Shown here piece after piece: positions 25,901 to 37,900 of a stretch of 64,000 nucleotides of DNA. Source of the stretch: Heligmosomoides polygyrus polygyrus. Its lineage: Eukaryota > Nematoda > Chromadorea > Rhabditida > Heligmosomidae. The notes under the pieces were generated by a model. That model was not told where the DNA came from. It did not search any database and worked only from the letters and a program-made list of their open reading frames with translations. Position 1 is the first letter of the stretch. The number at the start of each line of letters is the position of its first letter. The stretch spans positions 109,572,221 to 109,636,220 of the forward strand of contig OX377202.1 of NCBI GenBank assembly GCA_947396885.1, read 5' to 3'. Both the position numbers and the translations under genes were made by a program.

Positions 25901-28900
25901 TAGTTAGAGAGAAACAAGTAGTTTAGAAAGCATGTAAAATATACAGGACGACCTGTAAAATTTAAAAAAGGGGAAAGCTCCTTCCGTGTAAGTCGAAAAT
26001 CCCAATTTTCATGTTCTGGAGCTTTCCGGCTAGAATCTCGGAAATCCAATCATGAGACGGAGTTATTAGGTCGTTGCATATGAAATGGCCGATTTTGACT
26101 GAAAACTTTGACAGGTCATAAATTTTGCTTAGAAGCAATTTTATTCAACACAACAATTAATACACCTTTCCTAACGCGACATTAGCTTAGACATTCCATT
26201 TTTGTAAAAATCAGAATTACGAGAATTCATAAAACATAAGAAGTCATAACCATGTTTTGTTGCGATCAAAACTTCTAGCGCCAGGCGGGACTCGAACCCG
26301 CACCTCCCTCTGACCGGGCTGATGGTCTTGTTAGAAACAATCTAAATCAGTTTCTTTAAGCCTTAAGTGGCTGGAATCGAGGTTGTAAGCTGTCACGACG
26401 ATGTTTTGTTGTGATCCAAACTTCTATCGGTCCCTGATCGGTCCCACGAGGTGTGAATGTTGCGTGCGATCAAACGGCGCCGGTGGTGTAATGGCGTAGA
26501 GCATTCCCGCCCGGTCAGAGGGAGGTGCGGGTTCGAGTCCCGCCCGGCGCTAGAAGTTTTGGTCGCAACAAAACATCGTTGTGACAGCTTAGAACCTCGA
26601 TACCATCCAATTGAGGCTTAAAGAAACTGATTTGCATAAGAAGTCATTTTCGACATCATCTTGATTGCTGAATTTTTTATCCTTCAGATGATGATCTAGA
26701 TGCTTGAAAAATGATAGTCGGTAAGGAACAGATCTAGTTGATATGCTGGATGTAGCAGAGGTTCATATCCCGAAACGTCCAGTTTCTGGACAAGAATTTC
26801 TGAAACGTGCGGACGCGCTTTGCCATGCAGCCATGCACTATGGTTGAGCCTCTTCGATTGACCGAAGCCGGCTGTTTTCAATCAACTTCTGGAGCATCAC
26901 TTCAATTTCGACACAGCACTTCTCCGCTGTGATAGTCTCTCCAATCTCCAAGAACTTGTAATAGACTATACCAGCCATTGTCCACGATTCGGCCATCATG
27001 GTCTTCGTTGGATGGAGACCTGATTTCGGCACCACCTTGAGACTCCCATTCTTGCCCAGCCATTGTGCAGAGCCACGACGATTGTTATATGAGATCCATC
27101 CTTCGTCGGATGTCACGATCCTTTCCAAAGAATGCGCCCTTAGATTGCGCAGCCTTAACGAAACACAGGTGTCGTGGCGCTTCTGCGTCTGCCCGGCGGT
27201 CGGTTCAAGCTGGATCAATTCATTCAATTTCTTTACTTTTCCGATCGCATTCAAGTAGCGACTGATAGTGCTGCCGTCGACGCCGAAGTGCTGTGCTCAC
27301 TCTCTCACAGTTTGGCGCGGATCCGCTTCCACCGTGGCTTTTAGTGATCGTCGTTAGGAAGTGATGGCGGCCTACCTCGGTCTTCATCTTCACGACTTTC
27401 ATCTCCAGATCGAAACCTTTCGAACCAATGGCGAATTGAGCTGCAGCCAAGGTGTTGTGTCCACTTTTCCATTCATATACAGGGTGAACCAAAGTAACGT
27501 GGTCAATATTTTTTCGTCATAATTATAAAACAACCAACAATTTGAGAAAACGACGACTAAATTACAACAATACAAACATTAGGGCACATCATGTTTAAGT
27601 GGTTTTGAATTGGTCTCCTTTGGAGCGGATGCAGAGGGCCAAACGTTTCGCGAATTTTTCAGCGATGGGCCGCAGGTCATCGGGAGACAACCGTTCCCAC
27701 TCCTGACGTAAGGATTCCTTCAGGGACTCGAGACTGCGGTGGCGTTTGACGCCGACCCTAGCCTCTAAAATGCCTACACACTGTAGTTCATCGGATTCAA
27801 ATGCGGAGAATACGGCGGTCATTCTGAAGGCATGATGAAGTCTGGGAAATTGGCCTTGAACCACGCCAGCGCATTCTTCGCATTATGTGCGAGAGCAAAG
27901 TTCTGTATGAACGTCCAGTGGGCATCACCGAAGTGCTGGTGGGCACAAGGAAGAACTACCGACTCAAGAGTGTCTCGTTGGTACACATCTTCATCGATTT
28001 TCACACCTTTATCCACAAAAGCCAGGGGTCTTGCCGCTGGCACAGATTCTGCCCCAAACCCTGACAGATTGTGGGTTTTGGACGATAGCAAAGATGCTTA
28101 GAGCCTTTGTAGACCACATTCTACCATTTTGGCGATTGTGCGCCTGCTCCACGGTGAACAGCTTCTCATCCGTGAACAGAATCTGTTCCCAGGTACGACC
28201 TGCGGCCCATCGTCGAAAAATTCGCGAAACGTTTGGCCCTCTGCATCCGCTCCAAGGGAGGCCACTTCGAAACCACTTGAATATGATGTGCCCTAATGTT
28301 TGTATTGTTGTAATTTAGTCGTCGTTTTCTCGAATTGTTGGTTGTTTTATAATTATGACGAAAAAATCTTGTCCATTTTATTTTGGTTCACCCTGTAAAT
28401 ACAGTACCCGAATAACACGTTGATTCATATTGTAAAAACGACCTCAAAACTCGGCAAGAGGCATCATTTCACAAGAGCTATAAATGGTAAGAAAACTGAG
28501 ATTCTGCGCTTTCAGAAACAATATACAGTGCCTGAAAAGGTAGCATTCCTAGCCACGAAAAATCGACCGGAAATTGAGGTAGCAAAATTGGTCATTTCAT
28601 ATGCAACAACATAATAGATAGAGATTCGGGTTTAAGGTTAGAAAAGAATAGCCTAAAAGCGTAGCACTAACGTATTGTCTAAAAAAACCTCAAACTAGAG
28701 ATCGAAAACTTTGAAATGATATTAGGATTAGGAAAAGTTCGTAGCGTTTCCTTCAAAAAGCTTACTTGAACGGTTTGCTTTTTGGTTTGACAAACTGTTT
28801 GTATCTAATAGAAGGTGCTTTTTTCCGCTTTACAAACCGTGTTACAAAATCGTTGTTGTTGTTTTTTACTGAAATCTAACTCTTAGCAACTAGAATCTCT

Positions 28901-31900
28901 TACTCATTGGCTTTTACTGGAAAATCTTAGATTTTACAGTTTTTCATTTAATTGAAAAGATTATTGTACAAACCGATATTTTGAGTATTTGAATTCAGAA
29001 CCGAAGAACGGACGAAAACTTTCGGTCCGACCTAATGCAAAGGTTCTGTTATGAGTTCTACCTCCAGATGTGAGTTGGCTATCATTTTCTTACTTCCTCG
29101 TCCAGCTACGTACAAAAAAAGTTGTGAGTTATAGGTTCTTAAATGGATGTCTAGCTGCGGTACTCGAACCTACTCCCTGTACTTTCCGGGCAGGTTAGTA
29201 CGCCCTCAACCATCTGCGCTGTTTGATGGCGAGAGGCACCCAGGATACGAGCAGTGAGTTTATGCACATTATGCATTTCGATGGAAAGTTAAAACGTTCT
29301 GGAACGTATGTCTAACTGTAGTAAACATAGAACTTACTCAATGTATCGGATCTGACATGCCTCCTTCTTAAGCCGTCCTCGATGGTTTCATCCTCTGAAC
29401 CATTTCAGTCATAATTAGGGTTATTTTTATATGTCGCAAAGGTGAGCAGCATTGGTAGGTGGGAGCGCGCCAGCCAATCGGAAGTCGGTCCCTTGATTGG
29501 CATGTGATTGGTCTGTGCTCTGTTTGGTTACTATTGGCTGGCGTGCTTCCACCTACCAATGCTGCTCATCTACGCGACAAGTACTTTTATCATTGGTTTT
29601 CCTTCCAAATAACCGAGTGACATTCATTAAAGTCAAAGTCAATTTTTTTGTTGTTGATGAAGTCGTTAGGTAAGTGAGAAAAATTTTGAAAGCCGACAGA
29701 CGAAGATAACTAAACGCTTTCCATCTCTTACGAATAATTTTAGGAAAATGTATTAATGATGCCAAATGTGTAAGATATAATTTTAATTGAAAAGTAAATA
29801 AAATGTATTTTTGTATAACATCAGCAGCACCCAAAAGCTGCTCGACTTCAAAGCACTACTTACGTGAAGCAAGTGTTTTTACGTGCTTCTTCTTCTTTTT
29901 CTTCCTCCTCTTCTTTTCCGAATCGGCTGAGTCTTCCTCTGAATTAAATGCTTCAATAGAATGATAGTCACGTTTTGGATCTATCCTAGTCGGGGGGGGG
30001 GAGGGCACCGCAAGAAAAGTGAAACAAGCAGTAACAGGATGACTTATATCCGGTAGGAAATGACATGGAGAAGTCCCATCGTAGACTATCTCAATGAATA
30101 GATTGATTACTGTAAGGCGTTAGCCAATCCCTCTTGGTGTGAGCTACTTCTTCTACCTTTGCTGGTTGACGGAGGAAAATTGAATGCGTACTTGGCCTGT
30201 ACAATCGCGTGCGGTGCACAGCCGCTTTATTAAGACACCGTTATACAGGCCAAATGCGCGCCCAAATAGGCTCCATGACATCCTGTGGAATTAGAATACG
30301 TGGCGCATCCCAAACTAGATTTATTGGAGCTCTCTGTTCATTATCATTTTAAGCCTTAGTAACTATTAGGTCGTTACCTAAGTTCTGTCGTTTTTTGACC
30401 TCTAACTTCAAATGTAAGTATCTCGGCTCAGACATAACTTTATTTGGCGGAATAAGAACCATTACAATCTCCACATCTTTGCCAACGAGACACTTGTTTA
30501 CTTGTTCGAGTAGCAGAAACTAGTAGTAGAACTCCGGAGATCTAGAAGCCATGAATTCTTCGAGAGCAGATTCGCGCTTCGAGCTCGCCGTTTGCAAGTA
30601 TCGTCAGCGCTCCTGGTACGTAATAAAAACGACCCGTTTCTGGAGCGAATTGCGACTTGTGACCAAAAAAGAATTGTCTACGACAATCGACGACGAAGTG
30701 CTCAATGGTTGGATATTGACGAAGCACCTAAACACTGTTCAAAGCCGAGTATGCACCAGGAAAAGGTAAAGGTGACCGTTTGGAGGTGTGCCACCGGTTT
30801 AATCCTCTATGGCGTTTTCAAACCTGGTGAAAAATCACGGCGGAAAAGTACTGTCAGAAGCTGGGCGAGGTGCACAAGAAGCTGCAGCAAATCTACGCAG
30901 CGCTGATCTGCAGAAGGGGACCGATACTTTTGCGCGACAACGCCTAGGGTCAGATTCATGAACGATTTACCGGCGGGTAAGTGCAAGGTTTACCCCCACC
31001 CCCCCCCACTTACGCGCGATTCATGAACGCGCGGCGGGGAAAATCAGGGGTAAGTGTCGAGGTAAATGCTACCCCGTCGGCGCGTCGGGAACATTTACCT
31101 TCAAGGCGAGGGTTTTGCTCCGCGGCCAATTTCTGACCCAGTGCAACCCTCCGCTGGTCCGTTGCCAGCTCTGAGGTGGCCGTCAGCCGCATAATCAATG
31201 CTCGATAGGGTGCGCCTAGTTGCCATCGCCTGTGCCGTCTTTCGCCGGACCTTGGTGAGTTGTTTGACGTTTCGTTTTTCTCTATTAGTTTTGAATTCTA
31301 TGGTTTTTGGGTTCTGTGGACCATGGCGGCCCACAATGCCACTTATTGTTATGTGGTGATTTGCTCCCTTTAGTGGCATTGCGGGTCGGCTTGGGCCACC
31401 GTAAGTCCGGTCCACCACGCAAATCGTAATTTACGATTTGCGTGGGTGGGCTATGCCCGTCCGCCACCTTAGCCTCCCTTGACATATGTTGTCTATGGGG
31501 GCTACTGTGGTGGATGGCACCCATTATTAGCCATGTAGGCCCATATTTACAATAGCATCCCTACTGCCTAATATGCTGCTACTTTCCACCCCTCCCCCCC
31601 CCCCCCCCCCTTCCCCTTTCCTCACATTTCACATTTCATTTCCCCTAACTACGATGCTGCCAGTGTCGGTGGCAGCGACTTCCCAGCAGCAAATGTGACT
31701 GCTTGGTTTCGCTGCTAGCTGATGAAATTGGCCGCCGAGCAAAACCCTCGCCTTGGCCGTCATGAATCAGAAAAGAGAGGTAAGCTCAGGGAAAGTGGCG
31801 GGTAAATGGTCATCGAGGTAAGTGGGGGTAGAATTTACCTCCGGCCGCGTTCATGAATCCGGGCCCTGGTTGCACGTATCGATGATCACCAGGCAGAAGC

Positions 31901-34900
31901 TCCACTCTTTGGGATACGAAACATTCGACCATCCACCGTATTCGCCCGACTTATCGTCTACACTCTACCATTTTGTCAAACAACCCGCTGGCTTCCTTCG
32001 CGGAAAATAAATCAGGAACCGACATGATGCAGAATCTGTTCACGAAGAATTCATATCTTCTAGATCGCAGGAGTTCTACCTACTGGAATAAATAAACAAG
32101 TTTCCATTGGTAAAGATGTGTAAATTCTAATGCTTCTTATTTCGACCAATAAAGTTATGCTTGTGTCGAGATATTTACATTTGAAGCTAATGGGCAAAAA
32201 ACGGCAGAACTTAGGTAACGACTTAATATATTTCTAGCTGCAACCGCAAAAAATGTAGTGATGAGTCTGTACGAGAGACCTGCTGTATAAAAACGCTTGC
32301 TTTGAATAATTCTTCTGGTATGAATCTTTTGTTTTAGCGGCTGGATTTTTTGACAAGCAATTCTTTTGTCAGTTACTGTGCTTGATCATAGCTGTTTGTA
32401 GTACATCCATGAGCATCTAACTCACTTTCTAACTCACGCGATTTGATGCGAGATTTTTTCTTTCCTCGTTTTTCTTTCTCCAAGGAGTCATCTTCTGAAT
32501 ATTCGTCATTATTACGAGCACGCATTGATTTCTCGTAAGGGGAAATCGGAATAAGAACTGGGACGGGATTACTAACTAGGTTCGGAAGCAAGTGTTTTTT
32601 GTAAGTATTGGGGGATGAGCACACTAATCCACAGCTTTTCCCTTAATTCTAACTTTACGCTACACTTGAACGTCACCAACTCACTTGTCATAGTTCACGT
32701 GCAATGCTGTTGGCAAGCACCCCCTTAGCAAACGCTAAAGATCTTCTTATTTCTCCAATCTTCGAGCAGAGGCAGAGGTATTTTACCGCTTTTTTCTCCC
32801 GAGCGCCTCCACCAAGAGAGTTGCTTTTCTATTTCATTTGGGGCTACCTGTGGAAAACTAGTCGTGGAGCTCAAAAACTGGCAAAATCTCGTGCTCCACG
32901 GCTAACTACGCGCCACCGAGCGCACGTCCGCGTTTCAGCGCCGCGACGTCGCATGCAGCTAGCGCGTGGCCTCGCGTTGGAGTTACGTCCTGCTGCTCCG
33001 CCAAAGGATTCCCCTCATTTTTGTTGCAACCGGTTGGCGTCAAAACTCGTGAAGCGCTCCGCTCACGCACCCTCGAGTGTTGCTGGCGGCAAAGGCAGAG
33101 GCACTGCACTTTTTCGGTCGGAACTTACTGCTGCTATTCACTTTCCCGTATTCTGTCTGCATTCTAGCCGTCTTACTTAGACCTAACCACTTTCCACCGG
33201 TGGAGTCTCGGGTTGATGTGCAGTTTTGCGGGATACTGTGTAGCGTGTGGCTGCTGCCGTTGCGTCGTGGATCGCGTCGGCGTCCATGTGGGCATTCGAT
33301 CGATGTCTTGTACTCCCGCCATGGCACTGCCGGTGAGTGGGTCGTGGGGCAACAGATAGTGGCGTTGCTTCAGTGGGGTCGGGAGTTCTTCTTCTGCGTT
33401 GCGGGATTTTTGTGTTTCAAGTGAGTGGTTGAGATTTGAGATGTTTTGACTCGATGAGCACAGAAGCCAGCTGCGGACTTCTCCTGAGCGACGAAAACAA
33501 GCTTCAATGTCAACGGCTCGAATGATGTGTAGGTTTGCGGGATACTGTAATAGGCGCTGACACGTTGCCACGACAGCCCGTGGTAGGTCTAATGGCTATC
33601 CATTCTAGCCGACCCCTGCTACGGTCGGCTAGAGCGCTGACAGAGAGAATGCTGCGGTGGCAAACCATCATGATTCACATCATTATTGCCGCCGCCTAAC
33701 ATCTTTCCGCAGAAGTATGCGGCTGCGACACGGCACCGCTCGCACCCGTTCGCCGCCGGCGACAAATTATACGCCCCTGCCCTATGGTTAGGTGTAGTGA
33801 CGCCTCTTTGCTGCAAAAGTGGCGCAGGCTTTAAGACCTCTGTTTTAATCGCTTCTGACAGGATCAGCAACGCGGTTTCGCAGAACGACAGGGGAACACG
33901 TCGCGCGCCATTCCAATCGTTGGACCTGACTTGGTGGGCTTCCTTTGCTTCTGACACAAAATTATTTAATGTAAGAATTAGCGAATTCTTAATACCGGGT
34001 TCAAGGCAATCGATAGCGAGATTCCTATAGCTAGGTCACTTCTCAGATGAAGGCTTTGATTACGGGAGGCGACGGTCTTGGGGCGCGGGGACGCGACATT
34101 CGACGACGCCACGGACCCAAGGATCGGCTCGCCACCAGGCCTCTGAGCCTCGCACGACTTTGGCTACTGCCCCACGTCTCCGACTCCATCAAAGGACGCC
34201 ACCGCCAGTGCCTGTGCCTATGAAGTGCTCAATAAAGCTGTTGCCTTCACGCATTGTTAAAGTGTAGTTTAGGCACCCACTACCGTGGGTGCCAAAACTA
34301 CACTTTAAATCCATTTCGTAGTTGTACAATTAAAGGCGAACTACCAGAGCTGAGGGGCTCAACGAGACTGAGACCACGAGGCCAGTCCTACATTGTACAC
34401 ATCGTGCATTTTCTGTTTTCGACGAAGAATACACTGTACGCGAACTGTGAATGCGCTATTTTTTGCCCGTTGAGATATTGCGGGTGAGAATCTCATAACA
34501 AGTAGCGGCAGCTGGTGCTTGTCGCGACACTGACACAGTCCACGTAATTCCGCTTCCGGGAACAACTGCAGAATTGTCGCGTTCACATATAAAATGTAGA
34601 CACTTCATGTCTTGCGTCTTTACGAACAGAAAGTTTAGTAGTAAACGCTGTTCTTACGTGGTCCCGAGCGTTGTTGTTTGTTCTTTCTCCGTTCAGCGTC
34701 CAGAGAGTCTTCTTCTGGAAAATAACGTCTTCTTTCCACATATGACTCAGGCTTTCAAACTTACACCGATTCAACAGCTTAACCTCAGTCGTACTATTTT
34801 TACTAATGACGAGAATATGAACTTACGTGAACCAGAAAGCTTTTTCTTTTTCACTTCAGAATCCTCAAGTGACATGGAAAGTTTCTTTTTCTTTGGGTCA

Positions 34901-37900
34901 GCGTCCAAAGAATCGTCAAGCGAAGCGGAAACTTTTTTCTGTTTCATGTCAGTATCCGTAGAGTCGTCCTCTAAATCGACGATTCTAAGCCGAAACATAT
35001 TATCGTTAGCTTTAATGCATGAGGCTACTGATAGAGTATGTTCATATTTATGCAATTTTTCTTTCATTTCGCTACCGTACACTGCTAATCGGTGGTCCCA
35101 CCCGCGAGGAAACATTTCCTGTCAAGCGGGATCTTCTCCTCTCGTTTGCGTAAAAGGTTTTCAAGGGAGCTAAGGCCACGGAGGTTATCAGAGGCCCCAT
35201 GGTAGAACGAGGCCACGTCCTCACTCTGGTAGGCGGGGTCGGAGGGGGGATAGCCTGCTCCGTTGTCCTCATGCACTGGTTTCATTCGTAGTTGTTTGAC
35301 GCACAAAGTAGTAGTAGTAGTACATGATTTATTATCTTCAGGTAGGACCATCCGAATACCACTACAGCATTTAGAAAGCCAGAAGGTTGATGTGGAAGAT
35401 TTAAGCCGGAACGCAGTGACTAATACATTTCTCATCTCTGGTTCAGAGAGCTTCCATTGCGGCTCGCTGTCTTTCGTATTGCAGCTGACTGTAATGGATG
35501 GTGAGTGCTCAAGGATTTGCACCAAAACTCCAAAGGATGAGGGTAGAGATGCGCACAAGGTTGACGCCCTAGAGACGCACTCGCGCAGGACCTCGATGAG
35601 CCCATGAGCGGCGAGAATGAATAGCGCGTCGTGGGGTACTGCCTTTTAGGCATATATTATACTTTGGCGACGCTGTTGTCGGCGACGTCGGTGACAGTGT
35701 TGAGCGGGCGATTCGCAGTGCGTAGCAGCATCGCAACACTGTCGCCGGCATCCCCGACAACAGCGTCGCCGAAGTATGACATAGGCCTTAGGCGGTCCGT
35801 CTGTCGCGGATAATCGCGCCGCACCCTTTCCTTCAGCGGATACCTTAACCCAAAATTCCGTCAAATATGGCGTTTTAAGGCGGCGAAGTATAGCCCATTT
35901 TGCAGCGGACACCGGGCAGTGGAATCTGGGCGGAATTGATCTCCGCACACATTCCACGGCCGCACTGTGGAACTGCGCCGCAGCCGCACGCAGCGGCAGT
36001 GCGGAATGCACGAGCTCAGTCCACTGCCGCCGCTGCCGACAGCACTGCGGCAGTGGAAGTGTGCTCCTCCCGTCACTACCGCCTCCGCTGCCGCAGTGCG
36101 ACTCCGCAAGTATAAAAGGCACCTTAGGCCTCGTGCATACTTCCCTGCCGCCGCGATTCCATCGCGACGATGAGTCTTGCGCAGCGACGTGAAAGAATTT
36201 GAACTTCTCAGCGCTCGTCACATCGCTCATCGCTCAGCAAGGGAGCGCGGCGGCGATCCGTCCAGGACCAGCGCTAAACACCGTGCTTTGCGCGAAAAAG
36301 AATACCATTTCCGCGACGGGCGCGAGAAGCCATCGCGCATGCTGACCGCCACTGTTGTGGCGGCCTCTGCGAAGTTTACTCTGGCTATTCGACCGCGTGC
36401 GGCTGAATGGCCATGAACTGAGCGTCGCGATGGCATCGCGGCGATGGTAGTATGCCCCCAGCCTTATGCGCGAGGCTGCGCCGATCGACAGCGCACGCGG
36501 GTAGGTAGAATGGCAGGGGCGCATCAACGAAGTTCGTGTGAATACGATAGCCAGCCGAAGTTCAAACCGGAAGCGAACGCATTCGCGACACCACGAAGAC
36601 ATTATTTAACCCATCGATGACCGCGCGGCAAATCGCGTGTCTGGTGCGTGGGACCGCACGGACGCTGGAATCTCATGAAAACACTACTCCACGATATTCT
36701 ACTATATATAAAAGAGTAAGCGGTTGTCCGTCCGTCTGTCCGTCCGTCTGCCTATCCGTCTGGCCTTTCCTATCTTAGACGTCGAGTAACAGGCGTCCGG
36801 GTTCAGACCATGTGTCACCCATGTCAGGTCGAGAGGGTCAGAAGGCGTGTCACCGATGTCGCGCAAAGGGCTTTCGTACTTACCACCAGAAGACATGTCA
36901 CCGACGTCGTTCTACAGGCGTCCGAATTCAGAAAAGGTGTCACCGACGTCGTTCAACAGACGTCCGGGTTCATAAGAGGTGCCACCGACGTCGTGCAACA
37001 GGCGAACGGGTTCGGAGCTGTCGCCGAAGTCGCGCAAAGGGGGGAGGGGGGGGGGCAGGTACAGAAGACATGTCAGCGATGTCCTTCAAAAGACGTCCGG
37101 CTTTAGAAGACGAGACAACGATGTCGATTAAACGATGTCCGGGTTCAGGCATGTCACCGATGTCACGCCGTGAGCGTGGGAGGACAAGTTTGGGGGGGAA
37201 TATCTTGAAATATGAAATTCTTGAAATTCGTGAAAGTGACCTGGAAGGGGGAGGGGGGCTGGAGGTGACACGGAGACGGGGAACCAGTAATACGGGATCT
37301 CTAAAATGGGGTCAGTAGACGGGACCAAGGGAATGGGGAAACCAATAATGGTGTTCAGTAAACGGTTACCAATAAGGGAACAAGAAAGGAGGAGTTAATT
37401 AAGGATGGTTACCAATAAGGGCAATCAAAAAGAAGGGGTCCAGCAGCTGAAGCGGGCAAGAGGGGACCACTAAAGGATGACCTGTTCGAGAGAACCAGTA
37501 AGGTGGGGTGAGGAGGGGGGGGGGGGTGGCGTCCGGATTCAAAAGATGTGTCAGTGTTGTGGGGCAACGGGCTTCCGCGTTCAGAAGACGTGTCTCCGAT
37601 GTCGGTCAAAGGCCGCTTGGGATTGCAAGACGTGTCACCGACGTACAGAGGCAGGCGCGTTCGCTTATCCGTTTAGTATCTCTTATTATTGACAGTTTTG
37701 AGGAAAACATTTTTCTAAAACATAGGAGAGAGGTTATCTCCTCAATGGATGATATCTGTGTGATTCTTTCCATCTTCTAACAGTGATGACTTTATTGGGA
37801 ACTTCATTTCAAGAGAGCAGTTATATGAAACAGCTGTATCACAATCGCAGAAGGTTTCGGACGTGAGCAAACCGAATCAGCATGGTATGCGTCTGTGTAA

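Noticed and set aside
26478..26551. A functional tRNA gene
   Set aside because: The anticodon arm has a mismatch, the D arm is poor, and the sequence with its 3' tail recurs nearby, so a SINE is more likely.
28767..28800. A lysine-rich exon ending at GTAAGC
   Set aside because: Its length (29 bases from the only acceptor-like AG) breaks the phase 1-1 chain, and the sequence is a low-complexity AAAAGC repeat.
33600..33850. Another complete member of the hairpin MITE family
   Set aside because: It shares CCTGCCCTATGGTTA with the 17.5-kb element and has CGCCGCCGGCG palindromes, but no matched ends or TWA flanks could be assigned.
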